64,000 nt of DNA from Dryocola sp051297175 (GTDB lineage Bacteria; Pseudomonadota; Gammaproteobacteria; Enterobacterales; Enterobacteriaceae). Made by a program: the position numbers and the translations under genes. Positions within the stretch are counted from its first letter, which is position 1; each line of letters begins with the position of its first letter. A model generated the notes under the pieces. That model was not told the DNA's origin and made no database searches. It saw nothing but the letters and a program-made list of their open reading frames with translations. Of the stretch, positions 36,017 to 45,605 are shown piece after piece. The DNA is taken from assembly GCF_051297175.1 (NCBI RefSeq), contig NZ_JBINNY010000001.1:1922001-1986000 (forward strand), read 5' to 3'.

Positions 36017-38087
36017 TCTGCTCGCTACCCTGCGCCTGCCCGCCAGTATGAAATCCGGGCAATGGCAAATTCTTGCCGGGCCGATACTGATCCTGATGAT
36101 CCTGTCGATGATGGTGCTGCCGCTGCCGGCGTTCGTGCTGGATTTGCTGTTCACCTTCAACATCGCGCTGTCGATCATGGTGCTGCTGGTGGCGATGTTC
36201 ACCCAGAAAACCCTCGAGTTCGCCGCGTTCCCGACTATCCTGCTGTTTACCACGCTGCTGCGCCTGGCGCTGAACGTGGCGTCCACGCGTATCATTCTGA
36301 TGGAAGGACACACCGGCGCGGGCGCGGCGGGGCGGGTGGTTGAAGCCTTCGGACACTTCCTGGTCGGCGGCAACTTCGCTATCGGTATCGTGGTGTTTAT
36401 CATCCTCGTGATCATCAACTTTATGGTTATCACCAAGGGTGCGGGGCGTATCGCGGAGGTCGGCGCGCGCTTCGTGCTGGACGGGATGCCGGGCAAGCAG
36501 ATGGCGATTGATGCGGATCTTAACGCCGGGCTGATTGGCGAAGACGAAGCGAAAAAGCGCCGTTCGGAAGTGACCCAGGAAGCGGACTTCTACGGTTCTA
36601 TGGACGGCGCAAGCAAGTTCGTGCGCGGCGACGCCGTGGCCGGGCTGATGATCATGGTGATTAACGTGGTCGGCGGCCTGCTGGTCGGCGTGCTGCAACA
36701 TGATATGGCCGTGGGGGCCGCAGCCGAAAGCTATACGCTGCTGACCATCGGCGATGGCCTGGTCGCGCAGATCCCGGCGCTGGTTATTTCTACCGCGGCG
36801 GGCGTTATCGTGACCCGCGTGGCGACCGACCAGGACGTCGGCGAGCAGATGGTCACCCAGCTGTTCAACAATCCGCGCGTCATGCTGCTTAGCGCAGGCG
36901 TGCTCGGTCTGCTCGGCATGGTGCCGGGGATGCCAAACTTCGTTTTCCTGCTGTTTACCGCAGCCCTTCTGGGACTCGCCTGGTGGATGCGTGGCCGCCA
37001 GATCACCGCTCCGGCTGCGCCGCAGCCGGTCAAAATGCCCGATAACCCGCAGGCCGTGGAAGCGACCTGGAACGATGTTCAGCTTGAGGATTCGCTGGGC
37101 ATGGAGGTGGGCTATCGCCTGATCCCGATGGTGGATTTCCAGCAGGATGGCGAGCTGCTCGGGCGTATCCGCAGCATCCGTAAGAAATTCGCCCAGGACG
37201 TGGGCTTCCTGCCGCCGGTCGTGCATATTCGCGACAATATGGACCTGCCGCCCGCGCGCTATCGCATTCTGATGAAGGGCGTGGAAATCGGCGCCGGTGA
37301 CGCCTATCCGGGCCGCTGGCTGGCGATTAACCCCGGCACCGCCGCAGGCACGCTGCCCGGCGAGGCAACCATCGACCCGGCCTTTGGCCTTGCGGCAACC
37401 TGGATTGAAAGCGCGCTCAAAGAGCAGGCGCAGATTCAGGGCTTTACCGTGGTGGAGGCCAGCACCGTGGTGGCAACGCATTTAAACCATCTTATCGGCC
37501 AATTTGCGCCCGAGCTGTTCGGGCGTCAGGAGGCGCAGCAGCTGCTCGACCGCGTGACGCAGGAGATGCCGAAGCTTACCGAAGACCTGGTGCCTGCCGT
37601 CGTTACGCTGACCACGCTGCATAAGGTGCTGCAAAACCTGCTGGCCGAGAAGGTGCCGATTCGCGATATGCGCACCATTCTGGAAACGCTCGCCGAGCAT
37701 GCGCCGATTCAGAGCGATCCGTCTGAGCTGACCGCCGTTGTGCGCGTGGCGTTAGGACGCGCCATCACGCAGCAGTGGTTCCCCGGCACGGGCGAGGTGC
37801 AGGTTATCGGGCTGGATACCGCGCTTGAGCGTCTGCTGCTGCAGGCGTTGCAGGGCGGCAGCGGCCTCGAGCCGGGTCTGGCCGACCGGCTGCTGGAACA
37901 AACTCAGGAAGCGCTACAGCGCCAGGAGATGCTGGGCGCGCCGCCGGTGCTGCTGGTGAACCATGCGCTGCGTCCGCTGCTGTCCCGCTTCCTGCGCCGC
38001 AGCCTGCCTCAGTTGGTGGTGCTTTCGAGCCTGGAGCTGTCGGACAACCGCAATATTCGTATGACCGCAACCATCGGAGCGAAATAA
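36009..38087 (+). CDS. flhA: FlhA, flagellar export gate protein
   Basis: A 692-residue FlhA, the same length as in E. coli, with about eight N-terminal membrane segments, the FHIPEP-family block (AFPTILLFTTLLRLALNVASTR region), and a cytoplasmic C-domain that docks export chaperones. ATG 36009 overlaps the flhB end; longer starts lie inside flhB. flhE follows with a one-base overlap. Confidence 0.96.
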   Translation: MANLLATLRLPASMKSGQWQILAGPILILMILSMMVLPLPAFVLDLLFTFNIALSIMVLLVAMFTQKTLEFAAFPTILLFTTLLRLALNVASTRIILMEGHTGAGAAGRVVEAFGHFLVGGNFAIGIVVFIILVIINFMVITKGAGRIAEVGARFVLDGMPGKQMAIDADLNAGLIGEDEAKKRRSEVTQEADFYGSMDGASKFVRGDAVAGLMIMVINVVGGLLVGVLQHDMAVGAAAESYTLLTIGDGLVAQIPALVISTAAGVIVTRVATDQDVGEQMVTQLFNNPRVMLLSAGVLGLLGMVPGMPNFVFLLFTAALLGLAWWMRGRQITAPAAPQPVKMPDNPQAVEATWNDVQLEDSLGMEVGYRLIPMVDFQQDGELLGRIRSIRKKFAQDVGFLPPVVHIRDNMDLPPARYRILMKGVEIGAGDAYPGRWLAINPGTAAGTLPGEATIDPAFGLAATWIESALKEQAQIQGFTVVEASTVVATHLNHLIGQFAPELFGRQEAQQLLDRVTQEMPKLTEDLVPAVVTLTTLHKVLQNLLAEKVPIRDMRTILETLAEHAPIQSDPSELTAVVRVALGRAITQQWFPGTGEVQVIGLDTALERLLLQALQGGSGLEPGLADRLLEQTQEALQRQEMLGAPPVLLVNHALRPLLSRFLRRSLPQLVVLSSLELSDNRNIRMTATIGAK

Positions 38088-38479
38088 TGCGCCTGCTTGC
38101 CCTGTTGTTTATCGCGCCGTGGATTGCCCAGGCCGCCGGTGAGGGAAGCTGGCAGGCCAGCGGCATGGGGGTAGCGCTTGGCAATCGCGGCGTGGTGGCT
38201 TCGTCGCGGGCGCTGGCACCGTCGCAGCCGGTCAGCGGCACGATGACGCTGGTCGCCTGGCGCTACGAGCTTAACGGCCCAACGCCGGGCGGCCTGCTGG
38301 TTAAGCTCTGTTCCCAGACGCGATGCGTGCCGATAGAAGGGCAGAGCGGCACGACGCGCGGGCTAACGAACGTCGACGCAGCCGAGCCGCTGCGCTTCGT
38401 CTGGGAAGTGCCCGGCGGCGGCAGGCTTTTCCCGCCGCTGCGGGTACAGAGCAATCAGGTGATTGTGAACTACCGATGA
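38087..38479 (+). CDS. flhE: FlhE, periplasmic flagellar accessory protein
   Basis: A 130-residue exported protein with a signal peptide (MRLLALLFIAPWIAQAA) and the FlhE domain, including two Cys in LCSQTRCVPI and the late GGRLFPPLRVQSNQVIVNYR. FlhE is linked to regulation of proton leak through the flagellar export apparatus. It is the last gene of the flhBAE operon. Confidence 0.93.
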   Translation: MRLLALLFIAPWIAQAAGEGSWQASGMGVALGNRGVVASSRALAPSQPVSGTMTLVAWRYELNGPTPGGLLVKLCSQTRCVPIEGQSGTTRGLTNVDAAEPLRFVWEVPGGGRLFPPLRVQSNQVIVNYR

Positions 38480-38612
38480 ATGGTGTTTCCCCCTCCCCCT
38501 AATCCTCTCCCCGAAGGAGCGAGGGGACCGTCTGGCGCACGTTTATCACAGCACATCTTTTTCACCTTCTCCAGGGGGAGGAGGCTGGGATGAGTGCGTC
38601 CAGCGCTGCATA

Positions 38613-38642
38613 GTCGGGTGGCGGCCAGCGCCTTACCCGACC
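38613..38642. repeat. REP-like palindrome (GTCGGGTGGCG type)
   Basis: GTCGGGTGGCG ... GCGCCTTACCCGAC is an imperfect palindrome of the same family as elements at 41999, 43035, 43088 and 61460. Confidence 0.7.
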
Positions 38643-38662
38643 TATATATTAAGCGACTGATT

Positions 38663-38689
38663 AAAAGCCGCACGCTCGTAGCGGCTTTT
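38663..38689. terminator. Intrinsic terminator hairpin
   Basis: AAAAGCCGC (38663-38671) pairs with GCGGCTTTT (38681-38689); A- and T-runs on the two sides make it usable in both directions. It would end flhBAE transcription. Confidence 0.7.
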
Positions 38690-38927
38690 CCGTTTGCATC
38701 TCTCATTTTTCAATCCGCTCTTTTGATAAAAACGAACCCTTGTTTTATAAATCGAGATGCGGAGACGGTGACTCTTTGTATTTTTGCCAGTGTTCGCCAA
38801 TGGATGGCAGAAAGGGAAAGGTTTCCCGGTCGTCATGCTTTTACCTTAACCGTGAAAGATTCCGGCAGGCTCGCTTGGGGCCATGACTTGCGATCTCCGA
38901 TAACAAAAGCAACGGGGTTGACGGCAA

Positions 38928-40522
38928 TGAAAACACGTAAGATTGGACTGGCAAATTACCTCGCCTATGGGTCGGGCGATTTTCTTGGCGCGGGCACAAC
39001 CGCGCTAACGGCTGCCTGGCTACTGTACTTCTACACGACCTTTTGCGGACTTACGCCTATCGAGGCGACCTTCATTTTTGCGATGGCGAGGGTGCTCGAT
39101 GCCGTTGTCAGCCCGCTGATGGGGTACCTGACCGATAACTTTGGCTCGACGTGGCTTGGCAAACGCTTTGGCCGCCGTAAGTTCTTCATCCTGCTCGGCA
39201 TCCCGCTGGTCTTCAGCTACAGCTTTATGTGGGTAGGGGAGATGAGCTACTGGTACTACCTGGTTACCTACCTGATTTTTGACGTGGTCTACACCATGAT
39301 CCTGGTGCCGTACGAAACCCTGGTGCCGGAAATGACCGACGACTTTAAGCAGAAGACCAAGTTTTCCGGCGCGCGTATCTCAATGGCGCAGCTTTCCGCC
39401 ATTCTTGCCGCCTTCCTGCCGGGGATTCTGCTGAACCACTTCGGCAAGGACAACGCTGTTTCCTTCTTCTATGCGAGCCTGGTCTTCGCCACGCTTTGCG
39501 CCATCGTGCTGACCCTGGTCTGGCTGTTTACCTGGGAGCGCCCGCGTGAAGAGTGGACGGAAGCGGCCCTGCGCGCGGAAGAATAGAAGAAGCAGCTAAC
39601 GTTTATGCAGAGCATGAAGCGTCTGAACGTCGAGCTGACCTCGACGCTGCGCATCAAAATCTTCCGTCAGCATCTGGGCATGTACCTCGGCGGCTATATC
39701 GCGCAGGACGTGTTCAACGCGGTGTTTACCTATTACGTGGTGTTCGTGCTGATGCAAAGCGCGTCGGTGGCGTCCAACCTGCTTGGCACGATGGCTATCA
39801 TGCAGTTTATCGCCGTAATCGGCATGATCCCGCTGTGCATTAAATATGGCCCGGCTCCTTCCTACCGCATGGTGGTGGTGCTGTTCGGCCTTAGCTCGTT
39901 GTCCTACGCGCTGCTGTGGTATGCGGGCTTCAGCGACGTCTTCTCGCTGCTGTTGCTGGTATCGGCTATCGCGGGCCTGGGTCGCGGCGGCATCAACTAC
40001 GTGCCGTGGAATATCTATACCTATATCGCCGACGTGGACGAGGTGATCACCGGCCAGCGCCGTGAGGGCATCTTCGCGGGCATCATGACCCTGACCCGCA
40101 AGGCTTCACAGGCGGGCGCGGTCATGCTGGTGGGCATCGTCATGCAGCTCTCCGGGTTCGTTTCCGGCCAGTCGGTTCAGCCTGCGGCGGTAAGCCATAC
40201 CATTCTGATGATTTTAAGTTTTGGCACCCTGGCCGTGCTGGCCTGCGGCTTCCTGATCTCTCTGCGCTTTAAGCTCAACCTGCAAACGCATAGCGTGCTG
40301 CGCGAAGAGACCGCGAAAATGCGTATCGCCAACCGCGCCGTGCCGGAGGATATCACCCCGCAGGCTCGCGCCACCGTTGAGCTGCTGGCGGGCATGCCTT
40401 ACGAAAATCTTTGGGGTAACAACAATATTGGTTATCTCAATCACAACAAACCTGCTGCTCCATCGCTAAAAGCGGCGGCAGCAATGAACGACAATTCGAA
40501 CGCTACTCAGAGGTTAAGTTAA
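38928..40522 (+). pseudogene. GPH/MFS sugar transporter gene split by in-frame amber codon
   Basis: The frame from ATG 38928 (MKTRKIGLANYLAYGSGDF) gives an MFS/GPH-type permease with the motif KRFGRRKFFILLG and helices up to LRAEE. It stops at TAG 39584-39586, but the same frame continues at once (KKQLTFMQSMKRLN) through the second half of the transporter to TAA 40520-40522. The full frame is 531 codons. One nonsense change is the simplest reading; a split protein re-initiated at ATG 39605 is possible but that site lacks a good Shine-Dalgarno. Its neighbour, a GH105 hydrolase, suggests transport of an unsaturated pectin or rhamnogalacturonan oligosaccharide. Confidence 0.8.
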
Positions 40523-41661
40523 TGATTATTTACCCCGTCAAGCACAGCCCGCTGCTGTGTCAGCCGGAGCGCTTTATTGCCCGGGATGAACTGAAAACCC
40601 TGATCCATAAGGTGACGGATAACCTGATAACCATTAAAGATGAAACCGGCCAGTTCCTGCTGCGCCTGGACGATGGTCGCGTTATCGATACTAAAGGCTG
40701 GGCCGGCTGGGAATGGACCCACGGCGTGGGCCTGTACGGCATGTACCAGTATTATCGCCAGACCGGCGATGAGAAGATGCGCGAGGTCATCGACGGCTGG
40801 TTTGCCGACCGTTTTGCCGAAGGCGCAACCACGAAAAACGTCAACACCATGGCGCCGTTCCTGACGCTTGCCTACCGCTACGAAGAGACGCGCGATCCGT
40901 CTTATCTGCCGTGGCTGGAAAGCTGGGCAGAGTGGGCGATGTACGAGATGCCGCGCACCGAGCACGGCGGTATGCAGCACATTACGCTGGCGGAAGAGAA
41001 CCACCAGCAGATGTGGGACGACACGCTGATGATGACCGTGCTGCCGCTGGCGAAAATCGGCAAGCTGCTAAACCGCCCGGAGTATGTGGAAGAGGCTACC
41101 TACCAGTTCCTGCTGCACGTGCAGAACCTGATGGACAGAGAAACCGGGCTGTGGTTCCACGGCTGGAACTACGAAGGCAACCACAACTTCGCCAACGCCC
41201 GCTGGGCGCGCGGCAACAGCTGGCTGACCATCGTGATTCCTGATTTCCTGGAGCTGGTCGATTTGCCGGAGAACAACGCGGTGCGCCGTTATCTGGTGCA
41301 GGTGCTGGAGAATCAGGTGGCGGCGCTGGCGAAATGCCAGGACGACAGCGGGCTGTGGCATACGCTGCTTGACGATCCGAAGTCCTATCTGGAGGCTTCT
41401 GCCACGGCAGGCTTTGCGTACGGGATTCTGAAAGGCATCCGCAAGCGCTATATCAGCAAGGATTACGCGCCGGTGGCGGAGAAGGCCATGAAGGGGATTG
41501 TGAAAAATATCTCCCCGGAAGGCGAGCTGCTGCAGGTGTCGTTCGGTACCGGCATGGGCAGCGATCTGGATTTCTATCGCCAGATCCCGCTGACCTCCAT
41601 GCCGTACGGCCAGGCCATGGCGATTCTTTGCCTGGGTGAGTATCTGCGGATTTATCTGTAA
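40522..41661 (+). CDS. GH105 unsaturated glycuronyl hydrolase
   Basis: A 379-residue (alpha/alpha)6 protein of the YteR/YesR type: GWEWTHGVGLYGMYQYY, the catalytic-Asp region MWDDTLMMTVLPL, GLWFHGWNYEGNHNFANARWARGNSW and the late TAGFAYGILKGIRK. GH105 enzymes remove unsaturated uronic acids from oligosaccharides made by lyases, acting in the cytoplasm (no signal peptide here). ATG overlaps the transporter stop by one base, so transporter and hydrolase form an uptake-and-cleave pair. The hydrolase is intact although the transporter is interrupted. Confidence 0.88.
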   Translation: MIIYPVKHSPLLCQPERFIARDELKTLIHKVTDNLITIKDETGQFLLRLDDGRVIDTKGWAGWEWTHGVGLYGMYQYYRQTGDEKMREVIDGWFADRFAEGATTKNVNTMAPFLTLAYRYEETRDPSYLPWLESWAEWAMYEMPRTEHGGMQHITLAEENHQQMWDDTLMMTVLPLAKIGKLLNRPEYVEEATYQFLLHVQNLMDRETGLWFHGWNYEGNHNFANARWARGNSWLTIVIPDFLELVDLPENNAVRRYLVQVLENQVAALAKCQDDSGLWHTLLDDPKSYLEASATAGFAYGILKGIRKRYISKDYAPVAEKAMKGIVKNISPEGELLQVSFGTGMGSDLDFYRQIPLTSMPYGQAMAILCLGEYLRIYL

Positions 41662-41988
41662 GCGTTATGGTGGATGGCGCTATCGCTTATCCACCCTACA
41701 AAACTGTAAGCGTTATGGTGGATGGCGCTATCGCTTATCCACCCTACAAATCTGTATGCGTTGTGGTAGATGGCGCTGCGCTTATCCACCCTACAAATCT
41801 GTAAGCGTTGCGGTGGATGGCGCTATGGCTTATCCACCCTACAAATCTGTATGCGTTGTGGTGGATTGAGCTGCGCTTATCCACCCTACAAATCTGTATG
41901 CGTTGTGGTGGATGGCGCTATCGCTTATCCACCCTACAAATCTGTATGCGTTGTGGTGGATGGCGCTGCGCTTATCCACCCTACAAAA
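41656..41988. repeat. Seven-unit 47-48 bp tandem palindromic repeat
   Basis: Units begin with CTGTA at 41656, 41704, 41752, 41799, 41847, 41894 and 41942. Each contains GGTGGATGGCGCT ... GCTTATCCACCCTACAAA, an inverted repeat (GGTGGAT/ATCCACC). Unit lengths alternate 48/48/47/48/47/48/47, the one-base change coming from ATC versus GC at the loop. The first unit overlaps the last codons of the GH105 gene. The same core occurs singly, inverted, at 61551-61581. Confidence 0.92.
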
Positions 41989-41998
41989 CCTAACTCAT

Positions 41999-42029
41999 GT
42001 AGGTCGGGTAAGCGTAAGCGCCACCCGAC
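41999..42029. repeat. REP-like palindrome
   Basis: GTAGGTCGGGTAAGCG then TAAGCGCCACCCGAC, a GC-rich imperfect palindrome directly after the tandem array. Confidence 0.7.
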
Positions 42030-42190
42030 ATTCACCAGTCTCATCCGACATCCATCCTTCGTCGTTAAGTTCAAAAAATAAAGAAAATATATTAGGCGTA
42101 ATACCGCCCTCATTTCTCTATGCTGGCCCCAGTCGATAAGCCCCTTCCCGGTTATTTCCTCTCTTTTCGTACCTTCTTCAGGATAATTTG

Positions 42191-42982
42191 ATGCCCATTT
42201 CCCCGTTAGCTCGGGTCGCCCGCAATAGCGTGGTGGCACCCGGCGTCGTCCTCGGCGCGCACGTTTCGATTGGCCCTTTTTGCGTGATTTCCGCAGGCGT
42301 GGTTATCGGTGAGGGGACGGTTATCGGTTCCCATTCGGTGGTCAACGGCCTCACCACAATCGGCTGCAACAATAGCTTCGGCCAGTTTGCCTCTATTGGC
42401 GAAGTAAACCAGGATCTCAAGTACGCCAACGAGCCGACTCGCCTCGTTGTGGGCGACCGCAACCAGGTCGGGAAAAATGCCACGCTTCATCGCGGCACGG
42501 TTCAGGGCAGGAGCGAAACCACCGTGGGTGACGACAACCGGTTTTTGAACGGCGTGCATATCGGCCATGACTGCGTCGTGGGAAACGGCACGCAGATTGG
42601 CGATAACAGCGGGCTGGCCGGACATGTGGAGATGAACGACCGGGCGAAGATTGGCTATATGTGCGCCATCCACCAGTTTTGCGTGCTGGGGGCGAACGTC
42701 CATATCGCCGACCAGTCGGCGGTGGTGCAGGACGTGCCGCCGTTTGTGATGGCCGCGGGTAATCGGGCGGTGCCCGTTGGGGTTTATGCGGAATCGAACG
42801 TTTTTCTGGCGATGGAAAAATACCAGCAGGAGCTGATCCATACGTTTTACGAAATGCTCTATCACCAGTCGCGGGCGATAGAAGAGGTAAAGCATGCGCT
42901 GGGGCAGACGGCGAGCGATCTGCCGGTGATGGCATTATTTGACTGGTTTTTTGCGCGCTCGGCGCGGGGGATTATTCGTTAA
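42191..42982 (+). CDS. LpxA-like acyltransferase paralogue
   Basis: A 263-residue left-handed beta-helix protein with hexapeptide repeats. It shares long blocks with E. coli LpxA (FASIGEVNQDLKYANEPTR, LHRGTVQG, AQDVPP-like VVQDVPPFV) and keeps the catalytic His in HIGHDCVVGN. The C-terminal part (VGVYAESNVFLAMEKY) departs from LpxA's GLKRRGF, so substrate use may differ. It lies outside the lpxD-fabZ-lpxA-lpxB operon, so it is probably a second copy. ATG 42191 has AGGAT at 42180-42184; a TTG at 42188 is unlikely. Confidence 0.85.
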   Translation: MPISPLARVARNSVVAPGVVLGAHVSIGPFCVISAGVVIGEGTVIGSHSVVNGLTTIGCNNSFGQFASIGEVNQDLKYANEPTRLVVGDRNQVGKNATLHRGTVQGRSETTVGDDNRFLNGVHIGHDCVVGNGTQIGDNSGLAGHVEMNDRAKIGYMCAIHQFCVLGANVHIADQSAVVQDVPPFVMAAGNRAVPVGVYAESNVFLAMEKYQQELIHTFYEMLYHQSRAIEEVKHALGQTASDLPVMALFDWFFARSARGIIR

Positions 42983-43034
42983 TTCCGAGCTGCAAACCGG
43001 GGGGTTAGAGTGGTAAAAGGCGGATGGCGCATGC

Positions 43035-43117
43035 GTAGGCCGGGTAAGCGTTAGCCGCCGCCCGACATTTACATAGCGACTGCGGATGCCGGGTAAGCAT
43101 TGCGCCACCCGGCATTC
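43035..43117. repeat. Two REP-like palindromes downstream of torZ
   Basis: GTAGGCCGGGTAAGCG ... CCGCCCGAC (43035-43066) and GATGCCGGGTAAGCAT ... CCACCCGGCATTC (43085-43117) fill the gap between the convergent lpxA-like gene and torZ. They may act as terminators or RNA stabilisers. Confidence 0.75.
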
Positions 43118-43124
43118 GGCCTGC

Positions 43125-45605
43125 TTAAGCGCCCGCCGGCACCGCGTGAGCGGTGTTTTTCAGCACCGGACCCTCGTACTTCTCAATCTCCAGCTGCGCC
43201 ATCTGGCCGCAGTTGCCCTGCGCCAGGCTTGACGAGCCGATATCAAAGGTCAGGCAGTTGACGTTGCCGTTTTTACACAGCGAACCCGGCTGGTGCGGAT
43301 CCGCCGGATCGAACCACGCGCCTTCGCTGATGCGCACGACGCCCGGACGTACCCGTTCGGTCACCACCGCCCCAACCAGAATCTGGCCGCGATCGTTAAA
43401 CGCCCGCACCAGCTCGCCGTTATTAATGCCGCGCGCTTTGGCGTCCTGCGGGTGTACCCAGATGGCTTCGCGATCGGCTACCGCGTATTTCTCACGCAGC
43501 GGCGTGTTGTCCAACTGGGAGTGCAGGCGGTTTATCGGGTGCGCGGTGTTGAGCGACAGCGGATATTTGCTCGCCTCCGGCCCTTTGTACCACTCGTGCG
43601 GCGGCAGCCAGCCCGGCAGGCCCGGGCAGTCGGCGTAGCCCATTTTCGCTACCGTCTCCGAGTAGATTTCGATTTTACCGGACGGCGTGCCCAGCGGGTT
43701 GAGCAGCGGGTTTTCGCGGAAGTCAGCAAAACGCACCCACTGCCTGTTTTCTTCCGGCACAGGGAAGCGCACGTAGTTATTCGACGCCCAGAACATATCG
43801 AACGGCGGCAGCGCGACGCGGGCGTTGCGCGCCTGCGCCTTCATGTCGTCGTACATCCCCTTGAGCCACTGCATCTCGTCTTTACCTTCGGTAAAGGCTT
43901 CCTGCACGTCGAGCTTGGCCGCAAGCCCCGCGAAAATATCAAAATCGCTGCGCGACTCGTGCTGTGGCGGAACGCACTGGTGCATAGGGAAGACGTAGAG
44001 CTGGGAATAGTCGCCGCCCATCTCCAGATCGTTGCGCTCGTAGCTGGTGGTGGCGGGCAGCACGATGTCGGCATACTTCGCGGTGGCGGTCCAGTACGGC
44101 TCGTTGACCACGATGGTTTCCGGGTGCTGCCAGGCTTTGATCAGGCTGTTGGTGTCCTGATGCTGGTGGAAGGTGTTACCCCCGGCGACGTAGACCATTT
44201 TCACATCGGGATAGGTGACCTTCGCGCCGTTAAAGTCGATGGTTTTACCCGGGTTTGCCAGGCATTCGGCAATGCGCGCGACGGGGATCGGCGTTGGGCT
44301 GTTCTTCGGCGAGTTGCCGGCGGAAATCCCCGCCAGGATGCCGCCGCGCGCCGTTGGGCTGCCGCCGGAAGAGTAGTGGTAGCTGAAGCCGAAGCCGCCG
44401 CCGGGCAGGCCAATCTGGCCTAGCATTGCCGCTACCGTCACCAGCAGCCAGTGAAGCTGTTCGCCGTGGTGCTGGCGCTGGATGCCCCAGCCGCCCATGA
44501 TCATGGTGCGGTTCTTCGCCATGTCGCGAGCCAGCTGGCGCAGCGCTTCGGCGTCCACGCCGCTGATGGCCGCCGCCCAGTCGGCGTCTTTCACCACGCC
44601 ATCCTGCTCGCCGTTGAGGTAGGCGATGAATTTGTCTGCGCCAACCGTGTAGGTTTTCAGGAAGTCCGGGTTATGCAGCTTTTCCACCAGCAGGGTATGG
44701 GCGATGCCCACCAGCATGGCGCTGTCGGTGTACGGATGCGGGGCAAGCCATTCGGCGTTGAGGTATTCGGTGGTGTCGCTTTTGACCGGGTCGATGCTGA
44801 TAACGCGCACGCCTTTTTTCTTCAGCGCTTCAAAGCCCGCCTGGCCGACGTGGTCCGGCACGTTCCAGCTGTTTCTCAGCGTGACCATCGGGTTGCAGCC
44901 CCACAGCACGACCAGCTGGCTGTGCTCAAGCACGTTTGGCCAGGCGGTTTGCTGTTCGTAGACCTCCATCGACCCCATGACGTGGGACATGATCACCTGG
45001 GCTGCACCGGTGGAGTAGTCCCCGGCGTAGCCCAAGAAGCCCCCTGACAGGTTCATCATGCGTTGGAGCAGGGTGCGGCTGTTGTGCAGCATGCCGACGC
45101 TTTTCCAGCCGTAGGAACCGGCGTAAATGGACTGCGGGCCGTGTTCGCTCTGCAAGCGGCGAATTTCATCGCTGACAAGCGTGAGCGCTTTGTCCCAGCT
45201 AACGCGAACCCACTCGTCGCGGCCGCGTAGCTCAGGGCGGCAGTTTTGCGCGCCGCCTTCCAGCCAGCTTTTACGCACCATCGGGTACTTCACGCGGTTA
45301 GGCGCGTGTACCTGATGCGGGGCCATGCTGATGAGTTCGTTAGGGAAAGGATCGTCCTGCACCGGGCGGGTTTCGACCATTTTGCCGTCACGGACGATGG
45401 CTTCGAAAGCGCCCCAATGGGCACCGGTCAGGATGCCTTTCTGCGCCTGACGCAGGGCAACAAACTGCGGCAGCGCCTGGCTTACGGCCTCGGCGAGCAC
45501 CGAACGGGGCCACAGGCAGCCCAGCAGAGAGACGCCGCCAAGCGCTGCGGCTCCGGTCAGAAAACGGCGTCGGCTTAACTGCATCGTTTCGCGATGAGTT
45601 TTCAT
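43125..45605 (-). CDS. torZ: TorZ-type molybdopterin N-/S-oxide reductase
   Basis: An 826-residue periplasmic molybdoenzyme with a Tat signal (LSRRRFLTGAAALGG) and no Fe-S binding cysteines at the N-terminus. Ser198 in GYAGDYSTGAAQ is the expected Mo ligand of the DMSO/TMAO reductase family. Blocks MEVYEQQTAWP, GGWGIQRQHHGEQ and MLGQIGLPGGGFGFSYHYS match TorZ better than TorA, and position beside a pentaheme cytochrome near cutC/argS fits torYZ. It reduces TMAO and related oxides during anaerobic respiration. ATG at 45605 overlaps the torY stop; an internal ATG before QLSRRRF is an alternative. Confidence 0.9.
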   Translation of the reverse strand: MKTHRETMQLSRRRFLTGAAALGGVSLLGCLWPRSVLAEAVSQALPQFVALRQAQKGILTGAHWGAFEAIVRDGKMVETRPVQDDPFPNELISMAPHQVHAPNRVKYPMVRKSWLEGGAQNCRPELRGRDEWVRVSWDKALTLVSDEIRRLQSEHGPQSIYAGSYGWKSVGMLHNSRTLLQRMMNLSGGFLGYAGDYSTGAAQVIMSHVMGSMEVYEQQTAWPNVLEHSQLVVLWGCNPMVTLRNSWNVPDHVGQAGFEALKKKGVRVISIDPVKSDTTEYLNAEWLAPHPYTDSAMLVGIAHTLLVEKLHNPDFLKTYTVGADKFIAYLNGEQDGVVKDADWAAAISGVDAEALRQLARDMAKNRTMIMGGWGIQRQHHGEQLHWLLVTVAAMLGQIGLPGGGFGFSYHYSSGGSPTARGGILAGISAGNSPKNSPTPIPVARIAECLANPGKTIDFNGAKVTYPDVKMVYVAGGNTFHQHQDTNSLIKAWQHPETIVVNEPYWTATAKYADIVLPATTSYERNDLEMGGDYSQLYVFPMHQCVPPQHESRSDFDIFAGLAAKLDVQEAFTEGKDEMQWLKGMYDDMKAQARNARVALPPFDMFWASNNYVRFPVPEENRQWVRFADFRENPLLNPLGTPSGKIEIYSETVAKMGYADCPGLPGWLPPHEWYKGPEASKYPLSLNTAHPINRLHSQLDNTPLREKYAVADREAIWVHPQDAKARGINNGELVRAFNDRGQILVGAVVTERVRPGVVRISEGAWFDPADPHQPGSLCKNGNVNCLTFDIGSSSLAQGNCGQMAQLEIEKYEGPVLKNTAHAVPAGA

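Larger units (their letters stand above)
38480..38927. other. Intergenic region after flhE with repeats and terminator
   Basis: No gene supported. It holds a C-rich stretch after flhE, a REP-like palindrome (38613-38642) and a strong hairpin (38663-38689). A possible leader of the transporter gene follows, with no recognisable regulator site. Confidence 0.5.

Noticed and set aside
35664..37481. 605-residue minus-strand open frame opposite flhB/flhA
   Set aside because: It is a shadow of the GC-rich flhA frame. Its product is low-complexity His/Arg/Gln-rich and resembles no protein, while flhA on the other strand is certain.
41656..41988. CRISPR array
   Set aside because: Units are adjacent with no unique spacers, each is palindromic, and no cas genes are present. 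It is a tandem REP-like array.
41656..42139. Short repetitive frames across the tandem array (YPPYKSV-like repeats)
   Set aside because: They arise from translating the palindromic repeats and have no ribosome site; unit lengths of 47 and 48 bases break any common frame.
43293..44423. 376-residue plus-strand open frame opposite torZ
   Set aside because: Shadow frame within the certain torZ gene; Arg/His/Val-rich with no motif.
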